Positions 9,366 through 17,258 of a DNA stretch of 23,650 nucleotides are shown piece by piece (position 1 is the stretch's first letter; the number at the start of each line of letters is the position of its first letter). This stretch comes from a virus. The notes beneath the pieces were generated by a model, which did no database searches, was not told the origin of the DNA, and saw only the letters and a list, made by a program, of their open reading frames with translations. The position numbers and the translations under genes were made by a program. The stretch is from IMG/VR virus record IMGVR_UViG_3300006916_000392, positions 1-23,650 of that record, one strand, 5' to 3'.

Positions 9366-9581
9366 ATGTTAAAACAAATAGTAGATAGAGACACATGGTT
9401 TATAGCGCACAATGAGGACTTGAGCGTGATACACTACGGATTTTGTCCGACAGGTACTGCCTTGGATAGTGGGCAACCAATTATAGAAGAATTTGATAAC
9501 GAGGCGGATTGGCTTATTCGATTAGCCGAGTTAGGAATAACACCTGCAGAAAACGAATTAACAAATATTAATCCGGAGTAA
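9366..9581 (+). CDS. Small protein between adhesin genes, unknown function
   Basis: This 71-residue acidic protein has no recognised family. Visible features are DTWFIAHNEDLSVIHYGFC and an acidic C-terminal half (EEFDNEADWLIRLAELG). Small acidic genes of this kind often follow fibre genes in phages and some are fibre assembly chaperones or baseplate accessories, but nothing in the sequence proves that here. It starts 7 bases after the previous stop and ends 3 bases before the next ATG, so it belongs to the same transcription unit. Confidence 0.75.
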   Translation: MLKQIVDRDTWFIAHNEDLSVIHYGFCPTGTALDSGQPIIEEFDNEADWLIRLAELGITPAENELTNINPE

Positions 9582-9584
9582 CAA

Positions 9585-11621
9585 ATGAGTGTACAGACAG
9601 GGCCAACATTAGTTAGAGACGGATTAGTATTTTTTCTGGATGCTGCAAATCACAGATCATATGTCAGTGGTAGCACTCAGTGGATTGATTTAATTGGCGA
9701 TAACAATGCAGCACTCACTACCGGCACAGGATATGATCCAGGCAATGCAGGAAGCATAACATTCGATGGCATAGATGATTATGTACAGTTATCAGAAAAA
9801 CTGTTTGCAGGAGCAGAAGATTTTAGTATAGCTATAACATTCAAGAATACTAATAAAAACTACACGTTTTATGGTGGGCCATTATATGCAGAATGGACTA
9901 CTGGTGCCGGAACTGATAACAATGCAATAATTTCTTTATCACAAGGAAACTCAGCAGCATCATCAACTCCATACAATATACGGTTCACCTGCCAGATAAA
10001 TAATACATTCTATACTATTAGCAGTAATCGTGTAGCACAATTAAACAAGATTACTCATATAACCGTTACCAGAAGCGGCACTGATGTTAAACTGTATTTT
10101 AATGGGCAGTTGGATGCATCGGGCAGTATTGCCGCAGATCCAATTGATGATAGAACAAATAATCCGTTAATTGGCAATGCTGGGTATGGTGCAGATTATA
10201 AAGGAAGCATCTACAACATATACAAATACAATCGAAGTTTAACTGCAGCAGAAGTTGCTACAAATTATAATTCGTTACGAGAAAAGATCAATATACCGCC
10301 ACCGCGACCTAGACCTGAATTCATCATGTTGGTAAAGACTGATAATGCTGGTATCAGTGATCAATTTACTATACCGACAACCGGAACTGGTTACAATTAT
10401 ACAGTAGATTGGGGAGATGGGAACACAGACACAGGAGTAACTGGTGGCATAACACACACTTACGCAATTGCGGGAACTTATACGGTTAAAATTAGCGGAG
10501 CGTTCCCGCGGATTTACTTTATTGGTGGTAGTGGTGATAGACTTAAGCTGTTAGAGGTTCAAAATTGGGGTAATATTGCGTGGAGTAATATGTCATATGC
10601 TTTTTACAATTGTTCTAACATGGATGTAACAGCTCAGGATACACCGGATTTATCTGGAGTTACAACTATCACTAACATGTTCTACGGATGTTCTTCATTA
10701 GTAGGTAATTCAAGTTTTAATAATTGGAATACAAAATCTGTCACATCCACGAGTTCAACGTTTCAGAATTGCACGTTATTCAACCAGCCACTAAACAATT
10801 GGAATACAAGCAATGTTACGAATATGTCATATACGTTCGCTGGCGCTCCGAATTTCACCGGCGACATAAGCACATGGGATGTTTCAAATGTTACGAATAT
10901 AAGTTATATGTTCAGGGATGCTTCAAATTTCAACTCAAATATTAGCAGTTGGGACGTATCGAGTGTGGGGGGTACGAACATGCAAGCTATGTTCAATGGA
11001 GCCGCATCTTTTAATCAACCAATTGGCTCATGGAATGTATCCGGCGTTACCAGCATGAATTCAGTATTTCGTGGTGCGTCTAGGTTCAATCAAGATATCG
11101 GCGCATGGGACATATCAAATGCTACGGATCTGATCAGAATGTTTTTTCAAGCAACTGCTTTTAACAACGGCGGGTCGAATAGTATCAACAATTGGAATAC
11201 ATCAGCTGTTACGAATTTAACTGCAACTTTCCGTGAAGCGAGTAATTTCAATCAAGACATAAGCAGTTGGGACGTTTCAAATGTTACGAACATGTTCGAA
11301 TGTTTTGGTCATGTTAACGTAACGCCGAACTCATTCAATCAAAATCTGTCAGCGTGGCAACTACGAACAGCTGGTGTTAATTTGAGAACTATATTTTACA
11401 GATCCAGTATGTCGACAGCTAATTATACTGATACTATTGTCGCTTGGGCCAATCAGGTATTCACAAATGGAGGACCACTCAGTGTAGATATGTCATTGCA
11501 AGGTAGTCGTGTGTATGATACTTCCAGAAGCGGTGGAGCTAATTTCGCAACGGCAGGCGATGCCCGTACTTATTTAACAACTACTGCAGGATGGACGATT
11601 TCTGGAGACTCAGTAATATAA
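9585..11621 (+). CDS. LamG-like lectin plus PKD-like plus BspA-like (DUF285) adhesin
   Basis: The 678-residue protein combines three parts. Residues about 10-235 form a concanavalin-A/LamG-like jelly-roll domain (GLVFFLDAANHRSY, then SITFDGIDDYVQL, DFSIAITFK, VKLYFNGQLD, IYKYNRSLTAAEVATNYN), a common glycan-binding fold in phage fibres. Residues about 245-320 are a PKD-like domain (VDWGDGNTDTG, THTYAIAGTYTVKISG). From about 375 to 580 run DUF285 repeats (FNQDIxxWDxSNVTNM). The end block ([29 protein letters not shown]) matches that of the protein at 8159-9358, so the two genes share everything after the lectin. A GGAG lies 9 bases before the ATG (6 bases between), one of the few clear ribosome-binding sites here. 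It is a likely receptor-binding protein. Confidence 0.87.
   Translation: MSVQTGPTLVRDGLVFFLDAANHRSYVSGSTQWIDLIGDNNAALTTGTGYDPGNAGSITFDGIDDYVQLSEKLFAGAEDFSIAITFKNTNKNYTFYGGPLYAEWTTGAGTDNNAIISLSQGNSAASSTPYNIRFTCQINNTFYTISSNRVAQLNKITHITVTRSGTDVKLYFNGQLDASGSIAADPIDDRTNNPLIGNAGYGADYKGSIYNIYKYNRSLTAAEVATNYNSLREKINIPPPRPRPEFIMLVKTDNAGISDQFTIPTTGTGYNYTVDWGDGNTDTGVTGGITHTYAIAGTYTVKISGAFPRIYFIGGSGDRLKLLEVQNWGNIAWSNMSYAFYNCSNMDVTAQDTPDLSGVTTITNMFYGCSSLVGNSSFNNWNTKSVTSTSSTFQNCTLFNQPLNNWNTSNVTNMSYTFAGAPNFTGDISTWDVSNVTNISYMFRDASNFNSNISSWDVSSVGGTNMQAMFNGAASFNQPIGSWNVSGVTSMNSVFRGASRFNQDIGAWDISNATDLIRMFFQATAFNNGGSNSINNWNTSAVTNLTATFREASNFNQDISSWDVSNVTNMFECFGHVNVTPNSFNQNLSAWQLRTAGVNLRTIFYRSSMSTANYTDTIVAWANQVFTNGGPLSVDMSLQGSRVYDTSRSGGANFATAGDARTYLTTTAGWTISGDSVI
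10720..11340 (+). repeat. DUF285-encoding repeats, degenerate at DNA level
   Basis: In-frame units of roughly 75 bases recur with shared pieces such as TGGGACGTTTCAAATGTTAC. They are less alike than those in 8641-9110 and include insertions (for example around 11160-11200), which suggests an older array. Confidence 0.7.
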
Positions 11622-11662
11622 CAACAACATATTTATAATAAATAATAAACATAATCTTGGAT

Positions 11663-11666
11663 AGGG
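11663..11666 (+). promoter_or_regulatory. Shine-Dalgarno-like site AGGG in an AT-rich gap
   Basis: AGGG lies 7 bases before the ATG at 11674. The 52-base gap before it is very AT-rich (TATTTATAATAAATA, a small inverted repeat). It may hold a promoter, but I found no -35/-10 pair of the type seen elsewhere. Confidence 0.4.
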
Positions 11667-11673
11667 AAAAGAT

Positions 11674-13338
11674 ATGGCAAATGAATTCATAATACGTAAT
11701 GGTTTCCAATCACGTGGAGACTCGCAAGTAACCGGGTCATTAGATGTTAATGGTACAACAAGACATAGAGATGATGTTTTAATAGATAATACTAGACAGA
11801 TATATTGGGATGATAATACAGGAGTCTATCCAACATCAACCAATAACAGAATAAGATGGAGATTAAATACTGATGCTGCAGAAATATATGCTTGGCAATC
11901 CTCATCAAATGACATTGATTTCGTATTTAAAGTAACTGATGATGCTTACACATCTGCAGATAATTATGTTTTCTGGATAGACAATACCAATGCCGTAGGA
12001 GGCGAAGCAAATGATAGATATCCATTAGAAATGAATGGAAGACAATTTATTGTTAATGCTCAACGACGATATGCAGTAACAGGTTCTAATGTTAGTTCAA
12101 GTAACGTAGATTTTTATGTTTTAAATTCTGGATCATCAGGTATTACTGATTCTTTAATTCATGGAGATGTTAGTACAAATAGAGTAGGTATAAATAAGTC
12201 TAACCCTGAATATACTTTAGATGTTAATGGTACTACAAATATTAACGGAAATACTACAATAACCGGATCACTTACAGCAACTGGCCTAACCCAAGGTGCA
12301 GGTACAAATACAGTTGCAATGTATGACACTGGATCAGGCCAATTTTTCTATACAGCATCTAGTGCTATTGGGGGAGGTACTGACACTAACTTTGCTAATA
12401 CAGATTTAACATTTACTGCAGATAGAAATCATGATAGTAATGGCTTTGATTTCATTGTAACAGCAGATAGTGGTGCTTTTAATAGTGCTTATGTTGGTTA
12501 TTCATTAACTCCTTCATTAGGCATGGGACTCCCTGCTACTACTAGTTCTTTTATAGGTATTGGTAACAGCTATTTACAAATCGATTCTTCATCTACAGGG
12601 AATACATTTAGTGAAATACGCATTGCAGGAACCTCTAGCATACTCGCAGGAGATTCAGAATTAACTATTAATTCTCAAAATAAAAATCACGATTTTGTAG
12701 TATATGGAGCTACCGATACTTCATTGTTAGTAACAGATGCTAGTACAGATCGTGTTGGTATTGGTAAAAACACACCTAACTCCAAACTAGATGTTAACGG
12801 AGACACTATTATTTCGGGGTCTACTACGATAAAAAATCTAGGATCAACTGCATTAAATGTAATAGGAAGTGGTAGCAATAACATATTAGAAGTAAACGGA
12901 TCAGTAGGAGAACTATTATCAGTAACTGATTCAAACACCGGAGCTTTATTCACAGTAAACAATTCGGCATCTGAAACCATGTTACAAGTTAATTCCGACA
13001 ACACCATAACATATGGTATTCCTTCTAAACCTGCTCTTCAAACAACTACTACTGCAAACGTAGGAACGTCTCCAACCGTAATTTATAATATCCCAACCTC
13101 TTCATACACAGGAGCATTTGTTGAATATACCATAACAAGCGAGAGTAATGCGCGCACCGGCAAAATTGATGCTATTTGGAACTCAGGCACAATAAACTTT
13201 GCCGATGTAACTGGATCTGGAATCGGAACTACGTCTGGATTTACATTTGCTGTAATTTTATCCGGTAGTAATGCTGTTATAACAGGATCTGCGTCGACAA
13301 CAGATTGGACGGTAAATGCTATTATAAGAAGTATATAA
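11674..13338 (+). CDS. Tail-fibre-type structural protein, paralogue of 6682-8157 at its C-terminus
   Basis: The 554-residue protein is rich in Thr, Ser, Gly and Asn. It has two short repeats of a fibre pattern, STNRVGINKSNPEYTLDVNG and TDRVGIGKNTPNSKLDVNG, typical of phage fibre and endosialidase-like shafts. The part from about residue 385 (ALNVIGSGSNNILEVNGSVG) to the end (AIIRSI) aligns by eye with the C-terminal part of the protein at 6682-8157. The middle region is unique. It has no membrane segment or signal peptide. It probably forms a distal or side fibre sharing an attachment tip with its paralogue. It is followed by the lectin-like gene after 3 bases. Confidence 0.83.
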   Translation: MANEFIIRNGFQSRGDSQVTGSLDVNGTTRHRDDVLIDNTRQIYWDDNTGVYPTSTNNRIRWRLNTDAAEIYAWQSSSNDIDFVFKVTDDAYTSADNYVFWIDNTNAVGGEANDRYPLEMNGRQFIVNAQRRYAVTGSNVSSSNVDFYVLNSGSSGITDSLIHGDVSTNRVGINKSNPEYTLDVNGTTNINGNTTITGSLTATGLTQGAGTNTVAMYDTGSGQFFYTASSAIGGGTDTNFANTDLTFTADRNHDSNGFDFIVTADSGAFNSAYVGYSLTPSLGMGLPATTSSFIGIGNSYLQIDSSSTGNTFSEIRIAGTSSILAGDSELTINSQNKNHDFVVYGATDTSLLVTDASTDRVGIGKNTPNSKLDVNGDTIISGSTTIKNLGSTALNVIGSGSNNILEVNGSVGELLSVTDSNTGALFTVNNSASETMLQVNSDNTITYGIPSKPALQTTTTANVGTSPTVIYNIPTSSYTGAFVEYTITSESNARTGKIDAIWNSGTINFADVTGSGIGTTSGFTFAVILSGSNAVITGSASTTDWTVNAIIRSI

Positions 13339-13341
13339 GTT

Positions 13342-14352
13342 ATGAGTGTAAACACAAAACAATTGGTAATATCAGGTAGTACTACAGTTGGACCTGCATA
13401 CGAATATTATGGTATGGGCCGGTTAGGTTGGACTGACATACCGGGAGCAGTTGATTTTTTAGATAGTTCTTCTAGAATATTTTATCCGTCAACACAAGAA
13501 TCAACTACAGATTTACGTTTAACTGCAACAGATCCATTTTCGATTAATTTTTGGGTAAAAGCAGGATGGGATGCGAATCTGGATACAGAAGGAAGATATA
13601 TATATATTATTAGCTGGGCCGGCAGTGATACAGGATCTAATAGTAATAATTTCTATAATAATCACATAGAAGTATATTATGATGAACGAGACAACCGACT
13701 ATGGTTTTCAATGTCCAATATATCAGCATCTTTAAATGTAATTACTTCGAATTTTTATTTTTTTCATAACCCCACAACATCAGCTGTTACAGGACATGGA
13801 ACTAATTATCCTACAGATAACTGGACTGCAACTAACCCAGGAAATACTAATGATAATGGTTTTAGTATGTTAACCATTACATATGATGGAAGTGAAAACT
13901 TAGTTACTGGATTTCGAATGTATTGGAATGGGAATGACGCCGGAGCTCCATTTGGCACGGAACAAAATCTAAATGGCGGTATAACTAATATGGACACATC
14001 TACTCCTAGATTATTCTCAGTTTTAGGAAGATCTACAGCCGCTGTAGGATCAGGTGATGAAGGAGCTGGTAGACAAGGTGGTAATACTGGGACTACAATT
14101 ATAGATGAAGTGAGCATATGGAATGAAGAATTATCTGCCAGCGATATAACTAATTTATGGAATAATGGAGAAGGTGGCACGATATCTAGATATAACCAAC
14201 CTCCTAATTTAATTACTTATTATTCTTTTGACAAGCCCTACATAAATACTACTGAAAGACTAATCAATCCTGTTTGGCCTAATAATGGTTTAGGATTATT
14301 ACAATATAGCGGTAGTAGTGGACTTACATCAGGATCAAATAAAATATATTAA
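13342..14352 (+). CDS. LamG/concanavalin-A-like lectin-domain phage structural protein
   Basis: The 336-residue protein is mostly one jelly-roll lectin-like domain (about 45-310). Landmarks are PFSINFWVKAGW, a central SMLTITYDGSENLVTGFRMY strand pair, TIIDEVSIWNEELSASDITN, and NLITYYSFDKP near the end. This pattern is typical of LamG-like domains in phage fibres and hydrolases, binding carbohydrate. No catalytic residues are recognisable. The first 30 residues resemble the N-terminal anchors of its neighbours. It lies between the TGS-repeat fibre and small genes, consistent with a receptor-binding role. Confidence 0.8.
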   Translation: MSVNTKQLVISGSTTVGPAYEYYGMGRLGWTDIPGAVDFLDSSSRIFYPSTQESTTDLRLTATDPFSINFWVKAGWDANLDTEGRYIYIISWAGSDTGSNSNNFYNNHIEVYYDERDNRLWFSMSNISASLNVITSNFYFFHNPTTSAVTGHGTNYPTDNWTATNPGNTNDNGFSMLTITYDGSENLVTGFRMYWNGNDAGAPFGTEQNLNGGITNMDTSTPRLFSVLGRSTAAVGSGDEGAGRQGGNTGTTIIDEVSIWNEELSASDITNLWNNGEGGTISRYNQPPNLITYYSFDKPYINTTERLINPVWPNNGLGLLQYSGSSGLTSGSNKIY

Positions 14353-14353
14353 T

Positions 14354-14620
14354 ATGACATACTGGTATAAAATAAACATAACAGATTTTTGGTCATTAGA
14401 CTCTTCAATTGTTTTAACTTTTAATTGTAAAAAAACTGACAGCGTAATGATTATACAAACAAATACAGAACTAGATTCGTATTTAGAACAATATTCATCA
14501 CTAAACGAAGTAATAACTGTTTGTAATACACCTAATTCAGGTTATGCTACAATGGATCCAGATTTCCAACCCAATTATCATTCTGAGTGTGATGATGTTA
14601 TAATAAGATATTATGAATAA
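14354..14620 (+). CDS. Small unknown protein at the end of the fibre cluster
   Basis: The open frame extends back to 14318, but the ATG at 14354 directly follows the previous stop (TAA at 14350-14352) and is the better start, giving 88 residues. The protein has no recognised family. Aromatic residues (MTYWYKINITDFW), three Cys and an acidic end (SECDDVIIRYYE) are the only visible features. It ends 2 bases before the SET-domain gene. It could be a fibre accessory protein. Confidence 0.7.
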   Translation: MTYWYKINITDFWSLDSSIVLTFNCKKTDSVMIIQTNTELDSYLEQYSSLNEVITVCNTPNSGYATMDPDFQPNYHSECDDVIIRYYE

Positions 14621-14622
14621 AA

Positions 14623-14943
14623 ATGTTCAATCAAACATACATATCAAAATCTGATATACATGGTTATGGAGTATTTGTTACGGAAGATGTTGCTGCAGGT
14701 GGCATCATAATACAACATCCATGTGTACCAATACAATCACGTAGACCAATACCACCAGAAATTGCTACTTATTTGTTTGGAGATGGAAAGGGCATTGCAG
14801 CAGTGTTTGGAAATGCTTCATACATCAATTCAAGCAAAACACCGAATGTCCGGCATGAACTAGATTTCAAATCAAATGTTATAACAGTGACAGCCGTACA
14901 AGATATTGCTGCACACACGGAAATAACATTGAATTACATGTAA
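14623..14943 (+). CDS. Minimal SET-domain protein (putative protein-lysine methyltransferase)
   Basis: The 106 residues follow the SET-domain plan from end to end. SDIHGYGVFVTEDVAAGGII gives the first strand pair with the GxG of the S-adenosylmethionine site, GNASYINSSKTPNVRHE corresponds to the NHSxxPN block, and AHTEITLNYM matches the closing E-[IL]-x-x-x-Y motif with the catalytic Tyr. The usual NHS is INSS here, so the His that helps hold the cofactor is missing and activity is uncertain. This size matches the short viral SET proteins, which lack pre- and post-SET parts. The target could be a phage structural or host protein; the sequence does not say. It sits between fibre and internal-protein genes. 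Confidence 0.8.
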   Translation: MFNQTYISKSDIHGYGVFVTEDVAAGGIIIQHPCVPIQSRRPIPPEIATYLFGDGKGIAAVFGNASYINSSKTPNVRHELDFKSNVITVTAVQDIAAHTEITLNYM

Positions 14944-14957
14944 CAAATATTTATATT
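14929..14957 (+). promoter_or_regulatory. Predicted promoter, leaderless spacing
   Basis: TTGAAT (14929-14934), a 17-base spacer, then TATATT (14952-14957). The ATG at 14963 is 5 bases after the -10, so the mRNA would begin at or within the start codon. It would drive the run of small genes that begins with the first leader-bearing protein. Confidence 0.55.
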
Positions 14958-14962
14958 AAAAG

Positions 14963-15259
14963 ATGAAAAAGGCCACTCACATATTAAATGAAGCCATGGT
15001 AATACCATTACAACAATATGTTACTAAGATGGTACAGCAAGGATTTCAATACAATTATGACACTGCATTCAAAGCAGAATTAAAAAGAGCTATTGAAGCT
15101 GCGATAATGCCAATACTTAAAAAATATGGGTATATTGTTCAAACAGAAACTGGATACGATTGGTCAGGAATCAAAGATGTGGATTTGGATGAGTCTGCAG
15201 AACGTGCACTACGAGAATCAATTCACAAATATATGAAATCTAACAAATGGAAAAACTAA
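14963..15259 (+). CDS. Small unknown protein with capsid-targeting-like leader
   Basis: The 98-residue protein has no recognised family. Its first ten residues are MKKATHILNE, ending in L-N-E followed by Ala. This matches the T4 capsid-targeting pattern, in which a short basic/hydrophobic leader is removed after (I/L)xE by the prohead protease. The rest is helical and charged, with DWSGIKDVDLDESAERALRE near the end. It overlaps the next gene by 13 bases. It is a candidate packaged internal protein by leader only. Confidence 0.72.
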   Translation: MKKATHILNEAMVIPLQQYVTKMVQQGFQYNYDTAFKAELKRAIEAAIMPILKKYGYIVQTETGYDWSGIKDVDLDESAERALRESIHKYMKSNKWKN

Positions 15260-15651
15260 AGCACTTACTCATAGAACAACAAACCAAATGTCCTATTGCT
15301 ACACAAGACATCGATGTTAATTTAAAAAATCGCAAAAAGGCAATTGACGAATACATGTATGGACCATTAGATCCAAATCAACCAAATGAAGAATACTGGG
15401 AAGGTATTGCTGCAGAATGGAATATGGATGACGCAGCCCAAGCAAAGAGTGCAGTCTGCGGTAATTGTGCAGCATTTGATATCACAAAAAAGATGCAAGA
15501 CTGTATTGCTAAAGGTATCGGATCAGAACCAGGGAGTGATGCATATGATACTATCGATGCGGGAACATTAGGATATTGTAAATTTTTAAAATTCAAATGT
15601 GCCGCTAAAAGGACTTGCTCTGCTTGGGTGGAAGGCGGACCAATAAAATAA
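15247..15651 (+). CDS. Cys-containing phage protein with capsid-targeting-like leader
   Basis: The 134 residues start MEKLKHLLIE, again a 10-residue leader ending in L-I-E. The remainder has conserved-looking Cys pairs: VCGNCAAFD, QDCIAKG, GYCKFLKFKCAAKRTCSAW and a closing VEGGPIK. Six Cys in this spacing suggest a metal site (zinc or iron-sulphur), although none fits a named motif exactly. I recall this CGNCAAFD...GYCxFLxFKCAAxRTC pattern from unassigned proteins of marine phages. If the leader is cut in the capsid, this small metal-binding protein would be delivered with the DNA. Confidence 0.78.
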   Translation: MEKLKHLLIEQQTKCPIATQDIDVNLKNRKKAIDEYMYGPLDPNQPNEEYWEGIAAEWNMDDAAQAKSAVCGNCAAFDITKKMQDCIAKGIGSEPGSDAYDTIDAGTLGYCKFLKFKCAAKRTCSAWVEGGPIK

Positions 15652-15655
15652 ACAA

Positions 15656-16222
15656 ATGACACCAAACTTCATACCACATACTAAATTTCATCGAGCGTCA
15701 TGGTACAATGAACCGGGACAGTGTGATTGGTATTGGTATGCTCCAAGAAAGTCATGGAAGTTAAACCGAGATAAGAATTTTTATGATAGTCTGGATCCGC
15801 AGCTTGTTGATATAGTTAAAATGCTTCATGCACGCGGAATGCTTACCACTCCAAGTTGTACAGGTCATGTCAGAGATGAATCTTATTATTCAGATATATG
15901 GAATTCATTGAAACAGCAAGAATCCAGAATACAAAAGAATGGCATTCAGCTTGTTAATCCAGAAAACAATCACGATGTGCAATACAAAGACTCAGCATAT
16001 AAACTTCCATGGTCACAACAGAAGTTTGTTAGTACTGGAATGAAACATGGACCAATTGGTTGTTTAGGAGTACATCCAGGTAAACACAGAAATCAATTGC
16101 CAGATCGAGTCCCAGGATTCATCACAAAACAGGATGGCGCATTTACTATATATTTAACTAAATCTGATTCAGCTGACGAAATTGCAGAAAAATGGAATCA
16201 GTTTAAAATGAAACTGTCATGA
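15656..16222 (+). CDS. Unknown protein, 188 residues
   Basis: I do not recognise a family. The N-terminus is rich in Trp, His and Tyr (HRASWYNEPGQCDWYWYAPR), followed by LVDIVKMLHARGMLTTPSCTGH, a central helical part, and a C-terminal HGPIGCLGVHPGKHR and GAFTIYLTKSDSADEIAEKW. The two Cys/His clusters (PSCTGH, CLGVHPGKH) could form a metal site. It lacks the (L/I)xE leader of its neighbours. It overlaps the lysozyme gene by 4 bases, so the two are probably translated together. Confidence 0.72.
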   Translation: MTPNFIPHTKFHRASWYNEPGQCDWYWYAPRKSWKLNRDKNFYDSLDPQLVDIVKMLHARGMLTTPSCTGHVRDESYYSDIWNSLKQQESRIQKNGIQLVNPENNHDVQYKDSAYKLPWSQQKFVSTGMKHGPIGCLGVHPGKHRNQLPDRVPGFITKQDGAFTIYLTKSDSADEIAEKWNQFKMKLS

Positions 16223-16992
16223 TAAGTTTACGGAACATATTGTTAGAAGTTAAAACCTCAGATTTTATACAGAAACTAAAAAAGTGGGAAAACAGCATAA
16301 TGAAAGGCTGGGATCCTAAACAAAAGAAATGGTTTCCTCATGACAGTTTAGAAGGCGGCACTCCTACTATTGCATATGGCCATAAGCTAAAAACAAATTC
16401 AGAATATGCAGCTGGGATATCAGATGACGATGCTACCGAACTGTTGTTAGCTGATATTGATAAAGCAATCAACAAGATTAAAACAAAATTGGAAATTTCT
16501 AACTTTGATTCATTTCCGTTGTCGATTCGACAAGCTCTGGTAAATGCAGCATATCGTGGAGAATTGAAATCTGGACACAAAACGGTTGAGTATATCAGAA
16601 CCGGGCAGTGGAACAAGGTCGCAGATGAATATTTGGACAATCAAGAGTATAGAACCGGCGACCAAGGTGTCAAAACAAGAATGGATTGGAATGCGGCTCA
16701 ATTCAGAGACTATGCAAATAAAATAGCTCAGACTGCATTGAAGAATGACGACATCATGATATTGCCTGCAATCACAGAACCAACTCAAGAAGTTACTATC
16801 AAGGTGAACAAGCAAGTGCTACCAATCAAGCTGATTGTGTTGAAAATATATGATGCCGCCGGCAGGGAAGTTAAAATGCATCGATGGTTGGATGTAAAAC
16901 AAGGCATATTGCAATTTAAATCACCAAATGAACCAGGAACATACATTTTACGTTTAAATAACTCGGCATCTACACGATTACAAGTAAAGTAA
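16219..16992 (+). CDS. GH24 (T4-type) lysozyme with capsid-targeting-like leader and T9SS-like C-terminal domain
   Basis: This 257-residue protein has three parts. The leader MISLRNILLE ends in L-L-E, as in T4 internal proteins. Residues about 14-180 are a GH24 lysozyme, cutting MurNAc-GlcNAc: the catalytic Glu is E24 in KKWENSIMKG, and the following EGGTPTIAYGHKL is the active-site hairpin. The last 75 residues (from about 183) form a beta-sandwich-like domain, LKIYDAAGREV then PGTYILRLNN and LQVK. This strongly resembles the type IX secretion C-terminal sorting domain of Bacteroidota, though the classic KK ending is absent. Together these suggest a virion-packaged or ejected wall-cutting enzyme rather than the main endolysin (the amidase at 1-750). 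Confidence 0.83.
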   Translation: MISLRNILLEVKTSDFIQKLKKWENSIMKGWDPKQKKWFPHDSLEGGTPTIAYGHKLKTNSEYAAGISDDDATELLLADIDKAINKIKTKLEISNFDSFPLSIRQALVNAAYRGELKSGHKTVEYIRTGQWNKVADEYLDNQEYRTGDQGVKTRMDWNAAQFRDYANKIAQTALKNDDIMILPAITEPTQEVTIKVNKQVLPIKLIVLKIYDAAGREVKMHRWLDVKQGILQFKSPNEPGTYILRLNNSASTRLQVK

Positions 16993-16995
16993 ATT

Positions 16996-17024
16996 TTGGA
17001 TAGTATTATTTATTTATATATAAT
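16996..17024 (+). promoter_or_regulatory. Predicted promoter, near-consensus, leaderless spacing
   Basis: TTGGAT (16996-17001), a 17-base spacer, then TATAAT (17019-17024), the best -10 in the window. The ATG at 17031 lies 6 bases on, at the expected +1. It would drive the small-gene/ClpS unit. Read the Bacteroidota way (TTTTG, 20 bases, TATAAT) it fits as well. Confidence 0.65.
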
Positions 17025-17030
17025 ATAGAT

Positions 17031-17258
17031 ATGAATAGTAATAGTACTTATTTAGATAGAATTATTAAAACAGCTTTAACTGTGTTTACTAGTTCTGAGT
17101 TAGATCCATTGGATGCCTTCCCTGAAAATTGGCCGTTGGATCGATGCAATTTGTTTCTAGACAATCTGTTAGAATATTGCGCACACCCAGATCGAGAAAT
17201 GTGGGAACAAGCAGCAATTATACGAGATGTCAAAGAAGAAATCAACAAAACGTGGTAA
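17031..17258 (+). CDS. Small unknown acidic protein before the ClpS-like gene
   Basis: The 75-residue protein has no recognised family. It has a Pro/Trp-containing stretch (LDPLDAFPENWPLDRCNLF) and a helical end (EMWEQAAIIRDVKEEINKTW). It begins at the predicted transcription start, so it is probably leaderless. Its 3' end overlaps the ClpS-like gene by 32 bases in another frame. A co-factor for the adaptor is possible but not supported by any motif. Confidence 0.68.
   Translation: MNSNSTYLDRIIKTALTVFTSSELDPLDAFPENWPLDRCNLFLDNLLEYCAHPDREMWEQAAIIRDVKEEINKTW

Noticed and set aside
10724-10945. 73-residue + strand ORF inside the DUF285 array
   Set aside because: It is a shifted-frame reading of the repeats; the main frame gives the intact adhesin.
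11629-11648. T4-type late promoter (TATAAATA) in AT-rich gaps
   Set aside because: TATTTATA-like strings occur at 3383, 11631, 14947 and 18621, but the exact TATAAATA at the right distance from a start is absent; several are explained by the TTGGAT/TATATT promoters.
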